Source: an uncultured Ruminococcus sp. (GTDB lineage Bacteria; Bacillota; Clostridia; Oscillospirales; CAG-272). Taken from it: a stretch of DNA of 16,842 bases. A program made the translations under genes and the position numbers. Shown piece after piece: positions 6,458 through 14,367 of the stretch. The notes under the pieces were generated by a model, which saw nothing but the letters and a program-made list of their open reading frames with translations, was not told the origin of the DNA and ran no database searches. Position 1 is the stretch's first letter; every line of letters begins with the position of its first letter. Location: positions 1 to 16,842 of the forward strand of contig CACYZS010000015.1 of NCBI GenBank assembly GCA_902778985.1, given 5' to 3'.

Positions 6458-7360
6458 ATGGCATACGAAAAGAAGAACGGAAGAGGGAACGGAGGCGGAC
6501 GCGATCGGCGTCCCGGCGCCAAACCCGGCGCGCGCGCTCCCTTCCGGTACGACGGCGCGCAGAGGAAAGCGCGGGAAGAGCGGCGCGACGCCCGCCCCGA
6601 GAATACCGAAAAAGAGATCAACGAGAATATGGTGGTCGGACGCAACGCGGTGCGGGAACTGCTCGCATCGGGGCGCGATATCGACAAGATCTACGTACAA
6701 AACGGCGAGCGCGAGGGCTCGATCATCCAACTGATCGGCGAGGCGTCCGCCCGAAAGATCCCGATCGCCGAGGTCGACCGGACCAAACTCGACAAGATGT
6801 CTGCGTACGCGCGGCATCAGGGGATCGTCGCTTTCGCAGCCGAGCAGAACTATTCGACCGTCGACGATATGCTCTCCCTGGCAAACGAGCGTGGGGAAGC
6901 CCCGCTTCTCGTGATCGCCGACGGGATCCTCGATCCGCAGAATCTCGGGGCGCTGATCCGCGTGGCGGAGTGCACCGGGGCGCACGGCGTCCTGATCCCC
7001 AAGCGTCGCGCGGTGGGTCTGACCGCCCTGGTCGGGCGTGCGTCCGCCGGCGCGATCGAGCACCTTCCGGTCGCGCGCGTGCCCAACGTCACCGGCGCGA
7101 TCGAGGATCTCAAACAGCGCGGTTTCTGGATCTTTGCCGCCGATATGGGCGGAACCCCCTATTATTCGAGCGATTTTTCGGGACCCGTGGCGATCGTGCT
7201 CGGCAGCGAGGGCGAGGGGATCTCCCGCCTCGTGCGCGAAAAATGCGACTTCGTCACCTCGATCCCCCTGCACGGAAAAGTGCAGTCCATGAACGTATCG
7301 ACCGCCGCCGCCGTAATTCTTGCGGAAGCGGCAAGACAGAGAGACCTGAAGAAGGAGTGA
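6458..7360 (+). CDS. rlmB: 23S rRNA (guanosine-2'-O-)-methyltransferase, RlmB/TrmH family
   Basis: SpoU-fold methyltransferases use S-adenosylmethionine to 2'-O-methylate RNA; RlmB acts on G2251 of 23S rRNA in the peptidyl-transferase P loop. From the ATG at 6458 the protein has 300 residues. The N-terminal 50 residues are an Arg/Gly-rich disordered tail. A substrate-binding domain follows (58-130, MVVGRNAVRELL). The SPOUT domain (148-300) carries all three motifs: DPQNLGALIRVAE (159-171, with Asn162 and Arg168), VLGSEGEGI (247-255) and IPLHGKVQSMNVSTAAAV (269-286), which forms the knotted SAM site. AGGCGGTGA (6445-6453), one base off the anti-Shine-Dalgarno complement, sets the start. RlmB is the best fit; another TrmH-family target is possible. 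Confidence 0.88.
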   Translation: MAYEKKNGRGNGGGRDRRPGAKPGARAPFRYDGAQRKAREERRDARPENTEKEINENMVVGRNAVRELLASGRDIDKIYVQNGEREGSIIQLIGEASARKIPIAEVDRTKLDKMSAYARHQGIVAFAAEQNYSTVDDMLSLANERGEAPLLVIADGILDPQNLGALIRVAECTGAHGVLIPKRRAVGLTALVGRASAGAIEHLPVARVPNVTGAIEDLKQRGFWIFAADMGGTPYYSSDFSGPVAIVLGSEGEGISRLVREKCDFVTSIPLHGKVQSMNVSTAAAVILAEAARQRDLKKE

Positions 7361-7364
7361 GAAG

Positions 7365-9569
7365 ATGACAGACGAGACGAGCCGTCTTCCCGACGTGCCG
7401 GCGTTCGACGGCGATCTCCCCGAAGACGACCTCTTTGCGCCCGATTCGGACGCCGTACCCGATGAGAACGGGAACGCGGCGCCCGAGCCCGACGTCGCGC
7501 CCGCTCCCGCCGACGACGGTCGACCCGCGCCAGTCGAGGAGACGCCCGCCGAGACGGTGGAAGAGACGCCCGTAGCGGAAACGGAGGAGACGCCCGCGGA
7601 AGCCGAGGAGGCATCCGAGCAGATGCGCGTTCCCGCCTTCGACTGGAACGAACACGATCCCCTCGACGAGGACGAACTGTTCGGGCAGATCGGAATGCCC
7701 GACGCGGGACCGTCCCCCGAGGATACCGATCTGTTCGCAAACGACGGTCCCGACGCCGATCTTCCCGAGGAGGGGTTCTCGGAGTCCCCCGCCGTCACCC
7801 CGACACCCGCCGCCCTCGACGCGGACGATGAAGAGCCCGCCGAGGCGCCCCAACCCGAAAAGAAAAAGGAACTCTCCGAAAAGGATCTGGACGTCCGTAA
7901 AAAATACGCGCTCCAGCGGATCGGGGCGGCGCGCGTGCGCCTGTGCTTCGCGATCCTGTTCTCCCTGATGCTTCTTGTGCTCGAGACCTTCCGCGTGTTC
8001 GGCTTCGACGTGACGGCGCCCCTCGGGATCAGCCGCGTGCCCGGCTCCGCCGCGATGCTCGATTTGCAGTTGATCCTGCTCGTCGCCTACTGCTCCTGGC
8101 GTTCGCTCTACCTCGGGCTTTACTCGCTGTTCCGGAAACGCTTCCGCGCCGAGGTCCTTATGATCGTGGCGCTCTGTGCCGTCGTGTGGTTTGATCTCGA
8201 CGCCTTCTTCCGCGGCGGGAACGGGCTGACGCCGGTCGCCCTGCCGCTCGCCGTCGCCCTGACGGCGTCCACCTGGATCGAAATGCTCGAGTGGGAGACC
8301 CGCTACCGCACGGTCTGCCTGCTTCTGAACCGGGGCGTCAAGTACGCCGCCCTCTCCGACGGGGACGACGACGGCGACCGCCTCGTGCTCGCTCCCGTCC
8401 GCTACGTCGACGGGTACGACGAGATCTCCTCCTACCGTGAGGACGCCGGCTTCCAACTGCTGCTCGCATTCCTTTCGGTCGGCGTTTCGGTCGGCGCGTT
8501 CCTTGCGACCTACCTCGGTTCGGGCGCGGGGATCGCCGATTCGTTTGCGGTCGCGGTCTCGGTTCTGCTCCTGTCCTGTCCCTTCGCGTCTCTGCTTTCG
8601 CGCCGCTTCTGGTTCGACGCGATGGCGCGCGCCTTCGTCGACGGCGGGACCGCCGTGATCGGTGAGAACGCCGCGTACCGCTACGCCCACGTCTCGACCT
8701 TCTCGGTCGAGGACGGCGACGCCTTCTCGCACGAGGAGACGCGGATCCGGATCGTCAACGTTTTCCGCGACAGCCGACTCGACGAGATCCTTCGTCTGCT
8801 GTCCGCCGTCTACCGCAAACTCGGCGGCCCGCTCTCCCGCGTGCTTGCCGAAACGGCGAGCGCCAACGCGTTCACCGACGAAGCCGAGATCACCGAGATC
8901 GTACAAGGCGGCGTCACGGCGAAGGTCGACGGACGCACGCTGACCGTCGGCTCGGGCGAATTTCTTGCGCAGAACGGCTTTTCGCTCCCCGAGGTCGATA
9001 CCGATAAGGTGCTGAAAAACGACCGTATGTGCGTTCTCTTCGTCGCCTACGACGGGGAAGTGCGCGCGCGGTTCTACATCGAATACGTTCTGTCCCGCTC
9101 GTTCGAGGGGCGGGCGGAGAAACTGCGGAAACTCGGCGTCACGACCGAGATCCGCACCTTCGATCCCTGCATTACCCCCGCCTATTTCTCGAGGATCAGT
9201 TACCTGCACGACGAGGCGGTCAAGATCCGCCGCATGACGGTCTCCGACCTCGGCTGCGGCGAAGTGCGCCGCGCGGAGAGCGGACTGTTCGCCCTCGGAT
9301 CGCTTTCCACCATGCTCGACGCCCTGCACGCCTTCCGCCGCTACACCTTTGCGCGCGGCTGGCTCGGCTTCTGTAAGTTCGGGCAGTTCCTCGTCGGCGC
9401 GGCGCTCTCGGCGTTCTTTTTGATCCGATACCCGAACACGCCGATCCCGGTGTGGGCGTCGGCGCTCTACGGACTGGTCTTGATCCTGCTCTCGGTCGGA
9501 CGCGCCGCCGTTTCCGAAAAGCGGATCGCCGAAGGGATGCGGAACGCCCGGAAACAGGAAAGGAAATGA
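7365..9569 (+). CDS. Pseudo-P-type ATPase: P1B-like membrane protein lacking catalytic motifs
   Basis: The 734-residue protein has a disordered acidic head (1-175, with ETP-rich repeats at 58-84). Eight membrane segments follow in the P1B heavy-metal ATPase order: four (about 192-212, 230-256, 263-281, 288-307), a short soluble loop in the A-domain place, two more (363-384, 390-412), a soluble region (413-660) and two final segments (670-688, 697-714). SCPFAS (404-409) sits where the CPC motif of M4 belongs. GGVTAKVDGRTLTVGS (515-530) resembles the P1B nucleotide-binding domain. However DKTGTLT is replaced by FSVEDGD (446-452), TGDN by TFDP (598-601), and the A-domain TGE and the GDGxND hinge are absent. 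It should not be phosphorylated or pump ions; a structural or sensing role is inferred. AAGGAG inside the end of rlmB places it in that operon. Confidence 0.7.
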   Translation: MTDETSRLPDVPAFDGDLPEDDLFAPDSDAVPDENGNAAPEPDVAPAPADDGRPAPVEETPAETVEETPVAETEETPAEAEEASEQMRVPAFDWNEHDPLDEDELFGQIGMPDAGPSPEDTDLFANDGPDADLPEEGFSESPAVTPTPAALDADDEEPAEAPQPEKKKELSEKDLDVRKKYALQRIGAARVRLCFAILFSLMLLVLETFRVFGFDVTAPLGISRVPGSAAMLDLQLILLVAYCSWRSLYLGLYSLFRKRFRAEVLMIVALCAVVWFDLDAFFRGGNGLTPVALPLAVALTASTWIEMLEWETRYRTVCLLLNRGVKYAALSDGDDDGDRLVLAPVRYVDGYDEISSYREDAGFQLLLAFLSVGVSVGAFLATYLGSGAGIADSFAVAVSVLLLSCPFASLLSRRFWFDAMARAFVDGGTAVIGENAAYRYAHVSTFSVEDGDAFSHEETRIRIVNVFRDSRLDEILRLLSAVYRKLGGPLSRVLAETASANAFTDEAEITEIVQGGVTAKVDGRTLTVGSGEFLAQNGFSLPEVDTDKVLKNDRMCVLFVAYDGEVRARFYIEYVLSRSFEGRAEKLRKLGVTTEIRTFDPCITPAYFSRISYLHDEAVKIRRMTVSDLGCGEVRRAESGLFALGSLSTMLDALHAFRRYTFARGWLGFCKFGQFLVGAALSAFFLIRYPNTPIPVWASALYGLVLILLSVGRAAVSEKRIAEGMRNARKQERK

Positions 9570-9571
9570 CG

Positions 9572-11440
9572 ATGGAACAGATGGACCGGCTCGACCGTCT
9601 TCACGGGATCCTGAAATCGGTCTCCGAACCCGCGGCGTACGTCGGCGGGGAACTCTACGAAGTCAAAAAGGACAAGGCGGACGTAAAGGTCCGCTTTGCC
9701 TTCGTTTTTCCCGAGATCTACTCGATCGGTATGAGCAACCTCGGGATGCGGATCCTCTACGAATGTCTGAACGCCGCCCCGGATATCTGGTGCGAGCGGG
9801 TGTTCGCTCCCGCCCCCGATATGGGCGAGAAGATGCAGACCTACGGGATCCCCCTGACCGCGCTCGAGAGCGGCGATCCGCTGACCGCCTTCGACATCGT
9901 CGGCGTGACGCTCCAGTACGAGATGTGCTACCCGACCGCCCTGCACGTTTTCGATCTCGCGGGGATCCCGCTCTACAGCCGGGACCGGGGCGAGGAATAC
10001 CCGATCATCGTGGGCGGCGGTCCCTGCACCTATAACGCCGAGCCGGTCGCCGATTTCTTCGACGTGTTTTCGATCGGCGAGGGCGAGGACGCGTTGGTCG
10101 AACTCTCTCACCTCTACCGCGATATGAAAGAGGCGGGGAACTACACCAAAGAGGCGTTTTTGCACGCGGCGGCAAAACTGCCCGGCTTCTACGTCCCGGC
10201 GCTCTACGCCGTGTCGTACAAGGAAGACGGCACGATCGAGAAGTTTACCCCGAAGTACGACGATATCCCGATGACGATCACCAAGCGCATCATCGGCAAC
10301 CTCGACGACGCGCCCTATCCCTTGAAACCCGTGATCCCGTACAGCGAAACGGTGCACGACCGGATCGTACTCGAACTCTACCGCGGGTGCATCCGCGGCT
10401 GCCGGTTCTGTCAGGCGGGCATGGTCTACCGTCCCATCCGCGAGAAATCGCCAGAAAAACTGTGCGAACAGGCGCGTTGCCTTTACGAGAACACCGGCTA
10501 CGACGAGATCTCCCTGATCTCGCTCTCGACCTCGGACTACTCGAAGATCGACGAGTTGACCGACAAACTGCTCTCCTGGACCGACAAAGAGAACGTCTCG
10601 CTCTCGCTCCCCTCGCTCCGCGTCGACAGTTTCACGAAGGAACTGATGGATCGGATCTCGGGTGTGCGGCGCGGCGGGATCACCTTCGCCCCCGAGGCGG
10701 GCACCCAGCGGCTCCGCGACGTCATCAACAAGAACGTGCGCGAAGAGGATCTTCTGCGCGCGGTCGGGATCGCGTATTCGGCGGGGAAGGAGAGCGTCAA
10801 ACTCTACTTTATGCAGGGACTTCCGACCGAAACGCACGAGGACCTCGCGGGGATCGCGAAACTCGCGTCCGACGCCGTCCACGTCTTTTACGAAACGCCG
10901 AAGGAACAGCGCGGGCGGAACGTCCGCGTCACGGTCAGCGTGTCGTGCTTCGTCCCCAAACCCTTCACCGCGTTCCAATGGGAGGGGCAGGATCCGCTTG
11001 AGGTGTTGCAGGAAAAACAACTCTACCTGAAAGACCAGATCACCGACCGCAAGGTCGTCTACCACTACCACGACGCCAAGGTTTCACGCGTCGAGGCGGT
11101 GCTGGCGCGCGGCGACCGCCGGCTCGCGCCCTCGCTCGTCCTCGCCGCCCGCGAGGGCTCGGCGTACTCGGCGTGGAGCGAACATTTCGACTACGACAAG
11201 TGGATGGAATACTTCGCCCGCACGGGCGTCGATCCCGCCTTCTACGCCAACCGCACCTTCGGTCTTGACGAAGTTCTGCCGTGGGATCTGATCGACTGCG
11301 GCGTGACCAAAGACTACTTGAAACGCGAGCGCGCACGCGCCTACGCGGAAAAAACGACGCCCTGCTGCGCCGAGCACTGCAACGGCTGCGGGGCGGATCG
11401 GTTAGGGGGGAATACCAGATGGTGTCCGAAGAAAAAGTGA
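9572..11440 (+). CDS. Radical SAM protein, TIGR03960 family
   Basis: The 622-residue protein has a B12-binding-like N-terminal region (about 40-230, FPEIYSIGMSNLGM and GGGPCTYNAEPVADFF). The radical SAM barrel carries CIRGCRFC (Cys273, Cys277, Cys280), the CxxxCxxC that binds the 4Fe-4S cluster for SAM cleavage. FAPEAGTQRLRDVINK and FMQGLPTET are typical barrel stretches of this family. The C-terminus has a second cysteine cluster (CCAEHCNGCG, 598-607, then Cys618). The family pairs with DUF2344 proteins, and that partner overlaps here by 22 nt. The substrate is unknown to me. An in-frame ATG at 9566 overlaps the previous stop; I prefer the ATG at 9572 because AGGA (9561-9564) is then 7 nt away. 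Confidence 0.9.
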   Translation: MEQMDRLDRLHGILKSVSEPAAYVGGELYEVKKDKADVKVRFAFVFPEIYSIGMSNLGMRILYECLNAAPDIWCERVFAPAPDMGEKMQTYGIPLTALESGDPLTAFDIVGVTLQYEMCYPTALHVFDLAGIPLYSRDRGEEYPIIVGGGPCTYNAEPVADFFDVFSIGEGEDALVELSHLYRDMKEAGNYTKEAFLHAAAKLPGFYVPALYAVSYKEDGTIEKFTPKYDDIPMTITKRIIGNLDDAPYPLKPVIPYSETVHDRIVLELYRGCIRGCRFCQAGMVYRPIREKSPEKLCEQARCLYENTGYDEISLISLSTSDYSKIDELTDKLLSWTDKENVSLSLPSLRVDSFTKELMDRISGVRRGGITFAPEAGTQRLRDVINKNVREEDLLRAVGIAYSAGKESVKLYFMQGLPTETHEDLAGIAKLASDAVHVFYETPKEQRGRNVRVTVSVSCFVPKPFTAFQWEGQDPLEVLQEKQLYLKDQITDRKVVYHYHDAKVSRVEAVLARGDRRLAPSLVLAAREGSAYSAWSEHFDYDKWMEYFARTGVDPAFYANRTFGLDEVLPWDLIDCGVTKDYLKRERARAYAEKTTPCCAEHCNGCGADRLGGNTRWCPKKK

Positions 11441-12135
11441 ACCGTCCCGCCGACAACACCCCGATCCGACTGCGCTTTTGGTTCCGCAAGGTCGGACGGC
11501 TCCGCTACATCTCGCACCTCGAACTGGTGCGCACGGTCTCGAAGGCGGCGACGCGCGCCGGGATCCCCTGCTGGTTCACGCAGGGCTTCAATCCCGTGCC
11601 CAAGATCGTTTTCGGTACTCCGATGTCGGTCGGAATGGAGAGCGAATGTGAACTGATGGAACTGCGCCTGACCGAGCGGATCGAACCCGCGGACGCCTTG
11701 GCGCGTCTCAACGCCGCCACCCCCGCCGAACTGACCTTCTTTGACGCCTACTATCCCGACAACAAACTGACCGACCAGTGCTTCGCCGAATACGAGATTT
11801 TACTTCGTACCGAGCGGGACGCGGAACAACTCGCAAAAACCTTCCGCGCGCTGCTTGCCGATCCGACCCTTACCTGCCGGAACCTGACGCACGGGAAGGC
11901 GAGCGAGCGCGTCGTCGGGAAGCAGACGGGCGACGCGAAGGTCGAGGTCACGGGGGAACACACGCTCCGCCTGACGATGACGCTCGGCACCTCGCAGGGC
12001 GAATTTCTGAACCCCGACTACGTGATGACCGCGCTCGACCAGGCGACCGGGTTCCTCGAGGGTTCTCCGCTCGAAAATACCTATCTCATCCGTCGCCTCA
12101 CGGCGCTCGACAAGGACAAAAAAACATTCCGATAA
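11419..12135 (+). CDS. Radical SAM-linked protein, DUF2344 (TIGR03936)
   Basis: The 238-residue protein shows the N-terminal signature of the family, with FRKVGRLRYISHLEL followed by FTQGFNPVPKIVFGTP and SVGMESECELMEL. In other bacteria it is a separate neighbour of, or fused to, the TIGR03960 radical SAM protein, and it presumably works on the same unknown substrate. The frame is open further upstream inside the radical SAM gene; the ATG at 11419 is preferred because it follows a G-run (11405-11410) at Shine-Dalgarno distance and starts just before the conserved region. The 22-nt overlap points to translational coupling. In many Clostridia the next genes are ribonuclease G and ribosomal protein L21, which are not here. 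Confidence 0.88.
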   Translation: MVSEEKVNRPADNTPIRLRFWFRKVGRLRYISHLELVRTVSKAATRAGIPCWFTQGFNPVPKIVFGTPMSVGMESECELMELRLTERIEPADALARLNAATPAELTFFDAYYPDNKLTDQCFAEYEILLRTERDAEQLAKTFRALLADPTLTCRNLTHGKASERVVGKQTGDAKVEVTGEHTLRLTMTLGTSQGEFLNPDYVMTALDQATGFLEGSPLENTYLIRRLTALDKDKKTFR

Positions 12136-12145
12136 GACAAGCCAG

Positions 12146-12823
12146 ATGCAAACGATAAAAGAACAGCAAAAACAGTCCACGCTCGATCCCTCGGGGTTCG
12201 TCCTGCTCTCGGAGTTCGTTCCCGACGTACTGCAGGAGATCCGCTATTACACCGCGTACAATTTCGTCGGAGAGCGGATCGACGGATACGAGGAACCTTG
12301 CGCCATATTGACAAGAGAAGCGGCAGCCGCGCTGAAACGCGCGAGCGACGAATGCCGTTTTCAGGGATACCGCCTGAAAGTGTTCGACGCCTACCGTCCG
12401 GCGCGTGCGGTCGCGCATTTCGTCCGGTGGGCAAGCGACGTCTCCGACGAAAGAATGAAAAGCGTTTTCTATCCCGATCTCGATAAACGGGATCTCTTTG
12501 AAAAAGGGTATATCTCGGAAAAGTCGGGACACAGTCGGGGAAGCGCCGTCGATCTGACGCTTCTCTCCGAAGAGACGGGAGAGGCGGTCGATATGGGAGG
12601 CGAGTTCGATTTTCTGGGCGGGATTTCGCACCCCGATTATCGCGGGATAACCGAAGAACAATACGAAAATCGGATGCTTCTTAGGCGTATTATGACGCGG
12701 AACGGGTTTCAGCCGATTGATTGCGAATGGTGGCATTTCTATCTGAGCGACGAACCCTACCCCGATACCTATTTCGATTTTCCGGTTTCGTCGGCGTATC
12801 TGAAAGAGTACGCGGCGCGCTGA
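12146..12823 (+). CDS. D-alanyl-D-alanine dipeptidase, VanX/DdpX family (peptidase M15D)
   Basis: This 225-residue zinc peptidase should split free D-Ala-D-Ala into two D-Ala. All VanX active-site residues are recognisable: YRP with Arg84 (transition-state Arg), SGHSRGSAVD with His129 and Asp136 as zinc ligands, and EWWHF with Glu194 as catalytic base and His197 as third ligand. The 7-residue His-Asp and 3-residue Glu-His spacings match VanX. No lipoprotein or signal peptide is visible, so it is probably cytoplasmic. It lies 10 nt after DUF2344, lacks a good Shine-Dalgarno and looks richer in A/T-ending codons than its neighbours, possibly a later arrival in the operon. Alanine racemase follows after 27 nt. 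No vanA or vanH ligase/reductase genes are present, so D-Ala recycling is likelier than vancomycin resistance. Confidence 0.88.
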   Translation: MQTIKEQQKQSTLDPSGFVLLSEFVPDVLQEIRYYTAYNFVGERIDGYEEPCAILTREAAAALKRASDECRFQGYRLKVFDAYRPARAVAHFVRWASDVSDERMKSVFYPDLDKRDLFEKGYISEKSGHSRGSAVDLTLLSEETGEAVDMGGEFDFLGGISHPDYRGITEEQYENRMLLRRIMTRNGFQPIDCEWWHFYLSDEPYPDTYFDFPVSSAYLKEYAAR

Positions 12824-12850
12824 TCGGCTTTACAAAGAAAGGAACGAACC

Positions 12851-13960
12851 ATGGAACAAAAAATCACCGAAGCGACCGCCCTGCTCTCGACCGCGGCTCT
12901 TCAGAACAATTTTCTCCGCCTGACGCGCGCCGCCGGCGTCGCCCCCGAAAACGCTTTCGCGCTCGTCAAGGCGAACGCCTACGGGCACGGCGCGCGCGAG
13001 GTCGCCAGCCGGCTTTGGAAGGCGGGCGCCCGCCGGTTTGCCGTCGCGCGGCTTTCGGAGGCGATCAAGGTAAGGGAAGCCGTCCCGGAAGGCGAGATTC
13101 TGATCCTCGCACCGACCGATCCGGTTCTGACGTCGGAGTTGCTCGCGGGCGATTTTACGCAGGTCGTCAACTGCAAAGAGTACGCAGACGAACTTTCCGC
13201 CCGCGTCCCTTCTGACAAGCGGCTGAAGATTGTGTTCGCCGTCGATACCGGTATGGGACGGCTCGGTTTTCCCGCCGTTTCGGGCAACCCGACCGAAGAG
13301 ATCCTTTCGGTCGCGAAAAACGACCGGCTCCTTCCCACGTCGATCTACACCCATATCCCCGACGCCGACGTTGACGGGGGTTTGGCGGAAAAATCGATCG
13401 GGATCTTCCGCAGCGTGCTGAACGAACTCGCCGCAAGGGGGCTGTCGCTTCCGGCACATTTCGCCAACAGCGCCTCGATTTTGCGTTTCGGCGCCGCCGC
13501 GCAGCCGATCATCCGTCCGGGTCTTTCGCTCTACGGATATAACCCCGCGCCGCATCTGCCCGATCCCGGACTGGTTCCCGTGATGCGCCTCTGCGCCCCG
13601 ATCCTGCAGGTGCGGGAGTTCGCGCCGGGAGAGACGGTCGGATACTACCGCACCTACCGGATCGACAAGCCCACTCGCGTCGCTCTGCTCGGGATCGGTT
13701 ACGCCGACGGCTTTCTGCGTTCCTGCTCGGGCGGGCTCGTGACGGTTCGGGGCGCGCGGTGCCCTCTCGTCGGGCGGATCTCGATGGACCTTTCCTCGAT
13801 CGCGCTGCCCGACGGTCTTGACGTCAAGCCGGGCGATCACGCCGTCCTTTTCGGAAACGAACAGGCGGATCTGATCGCGCTCTCCGAGCACGCCGGATCG
13901 ATCCCGAACGAAATGCTCGCGGGGTTGACCGCTCGCGTCAAGCGCGTCTGGGAAGAGTGA
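12851..13960 (+). CDS. alr: Alanine racemase (PLP-dependent)
   Basis: Alanine racemase interconverts L- and D-alanine for peptidoglycan. The 369-residue protein has the PLP lysine in VKANAYGHG (Lys40), the barrel strands VDTGMGRLGF (131-140) and HFANSASILRF (203-213), RPGLSLYGY (222-230), and the catalytic tyrosine region VGYYRTY (263-269; Tyr265 is the likely second base). The C-terminal beta domain carries GIGYADGF (281-288) and GRISMD (308-313). The length is normal and all key residues are present. AAAGGA is 8-10 nt before the ATG. It sits 27 nt after the VanX-like dipeptidase, so the pair produces and recovers D-Ala. The hairpin array begins 6 nt after the stop. Confidence 0.95.
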   Translation: MEQKITEATALLSTAALQNNFLRLTRAAGVAPENAFALVKANAYGHGAREVASRLWKAGARRFAVARLSEAIKVREAVPEGEILILAPTDPVLTSELLAGDFTQVVNCKEYADELSARVPSDKRLKIVFAVDTGMGRLGFPAVSGNPTEEILSVAKNDRLLPTSIYTHIPDADVDGGLAEKSIGIFRSVLNELAARGLSLPAHFANSASILRFGAAAQPIIRPGLSLYGYNPAPHLPDPGLVPVMRLCAPILQVREFAPGETVGYYRTYRIDKPTRVALLGIGYADGFLRSCSGGLVTVRGARCPLVGRISMDLSSIALPDGLDVKPGDHAVLFGNEQADLIALSEHAGSIPNEMLAGLTARVKRVWEE

Positions 13961-13966
13961 AAAGAT

Positions 13967-14363
13967 GCCGCGCGTTGCGCGGCTCGAGATACGGAGCGCG
14001 ACGCGCCCCGTTCGATATAACGGACGCGTCGGTTGACGCGTCCGTTTCGATATATTGCCCTTGTGGGCAATTCGAGATGCGCCTGCGGCGCGAGAACGGG
14101 GGAAGGAAAACGACGGTCTCTGATCTTGCCGCGCGGTGCGCGGCATAATCTCTTCTGTCTCTTTCGCGCCCGCAGGGGTGACTCGCCGAAGCGCGCTTGC
14201 GCGGTTTGGTGAGTCGAGGTGTCCCCGCGAGGCATATCGCGCAGAGGTGCCTTGGGCATCTCTGCATATCGAGCGGTGTGCCGAAGGAACGCCGCATATC
14301 GAGAGCGCCTGATGCGGATTGCATCAGGCGCTCATATCACGCGGAACGAAAACTTCGTTCCGC
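13967..14363. repeat. Array of variable hairpins joined by conserved 7-nt linkers
   Basis: This gene-free interval between two convergent genes is almost wholly palindromes. Left block: hairpins 13967-13983, 13991-14011, 14019-14046, 14054-14071 and 14079-14091, separated by exactly 7 nt each: TCGAGAT, TCGATAT, TCGATAT, TCGAGAT. Middle: 14127-14145 (8 bp) and a long G-U-containing hairpin 14180-14215 running into TCGAGGT (14214-14220), then a weak hairpin 14221-14233. Right block: hairpins 14241-14265, 14273-14295, 14303-14333 (13 bp) and 14341-14363 (10 bp), with linkers ATATCGC, ATATCGA, ATATCGA and ATATCAC, the reverse complement of the left linkers. Stems differ in sequence and length; the linkers are conserved. 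The stretch 14092-14126 shows no structure. No T-run suits an intrinsic terminator. Confidence 0.85.
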
Positions 14364-14367
14364 ATTA

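Noticed and set aside
7254..9329. Long open frame on the minus strand (691 codons) opposite the pseudo-ATPase gene
   Set aside because: It is an antisense shadow of a GC-rich gene. Its composition is rich in Arg/Gly/Asp/Val with no domain, and the plus-strand protein shows membrane segments and recognisable motifs.
9467..11071. Minus-strand open frame (534 codons) opposite the radical SAM gene
   Set aside because: The plus strand encodes intact radical SAM motifs, and the antisense product has no family resemblance.
13967..14363. CRISPR array
   Set aside because: The repeated unit is only 7 nt, the intervening sequences are self-complementary hairpins, and there are no cas genes.
14341..14363. 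Intrinsic terminator for the AraC-family gene
   Set aside because: The 10-bp hairpin is strong, but no T-run follows it on the minus strand. Its linker marks it as the last unit of the array.
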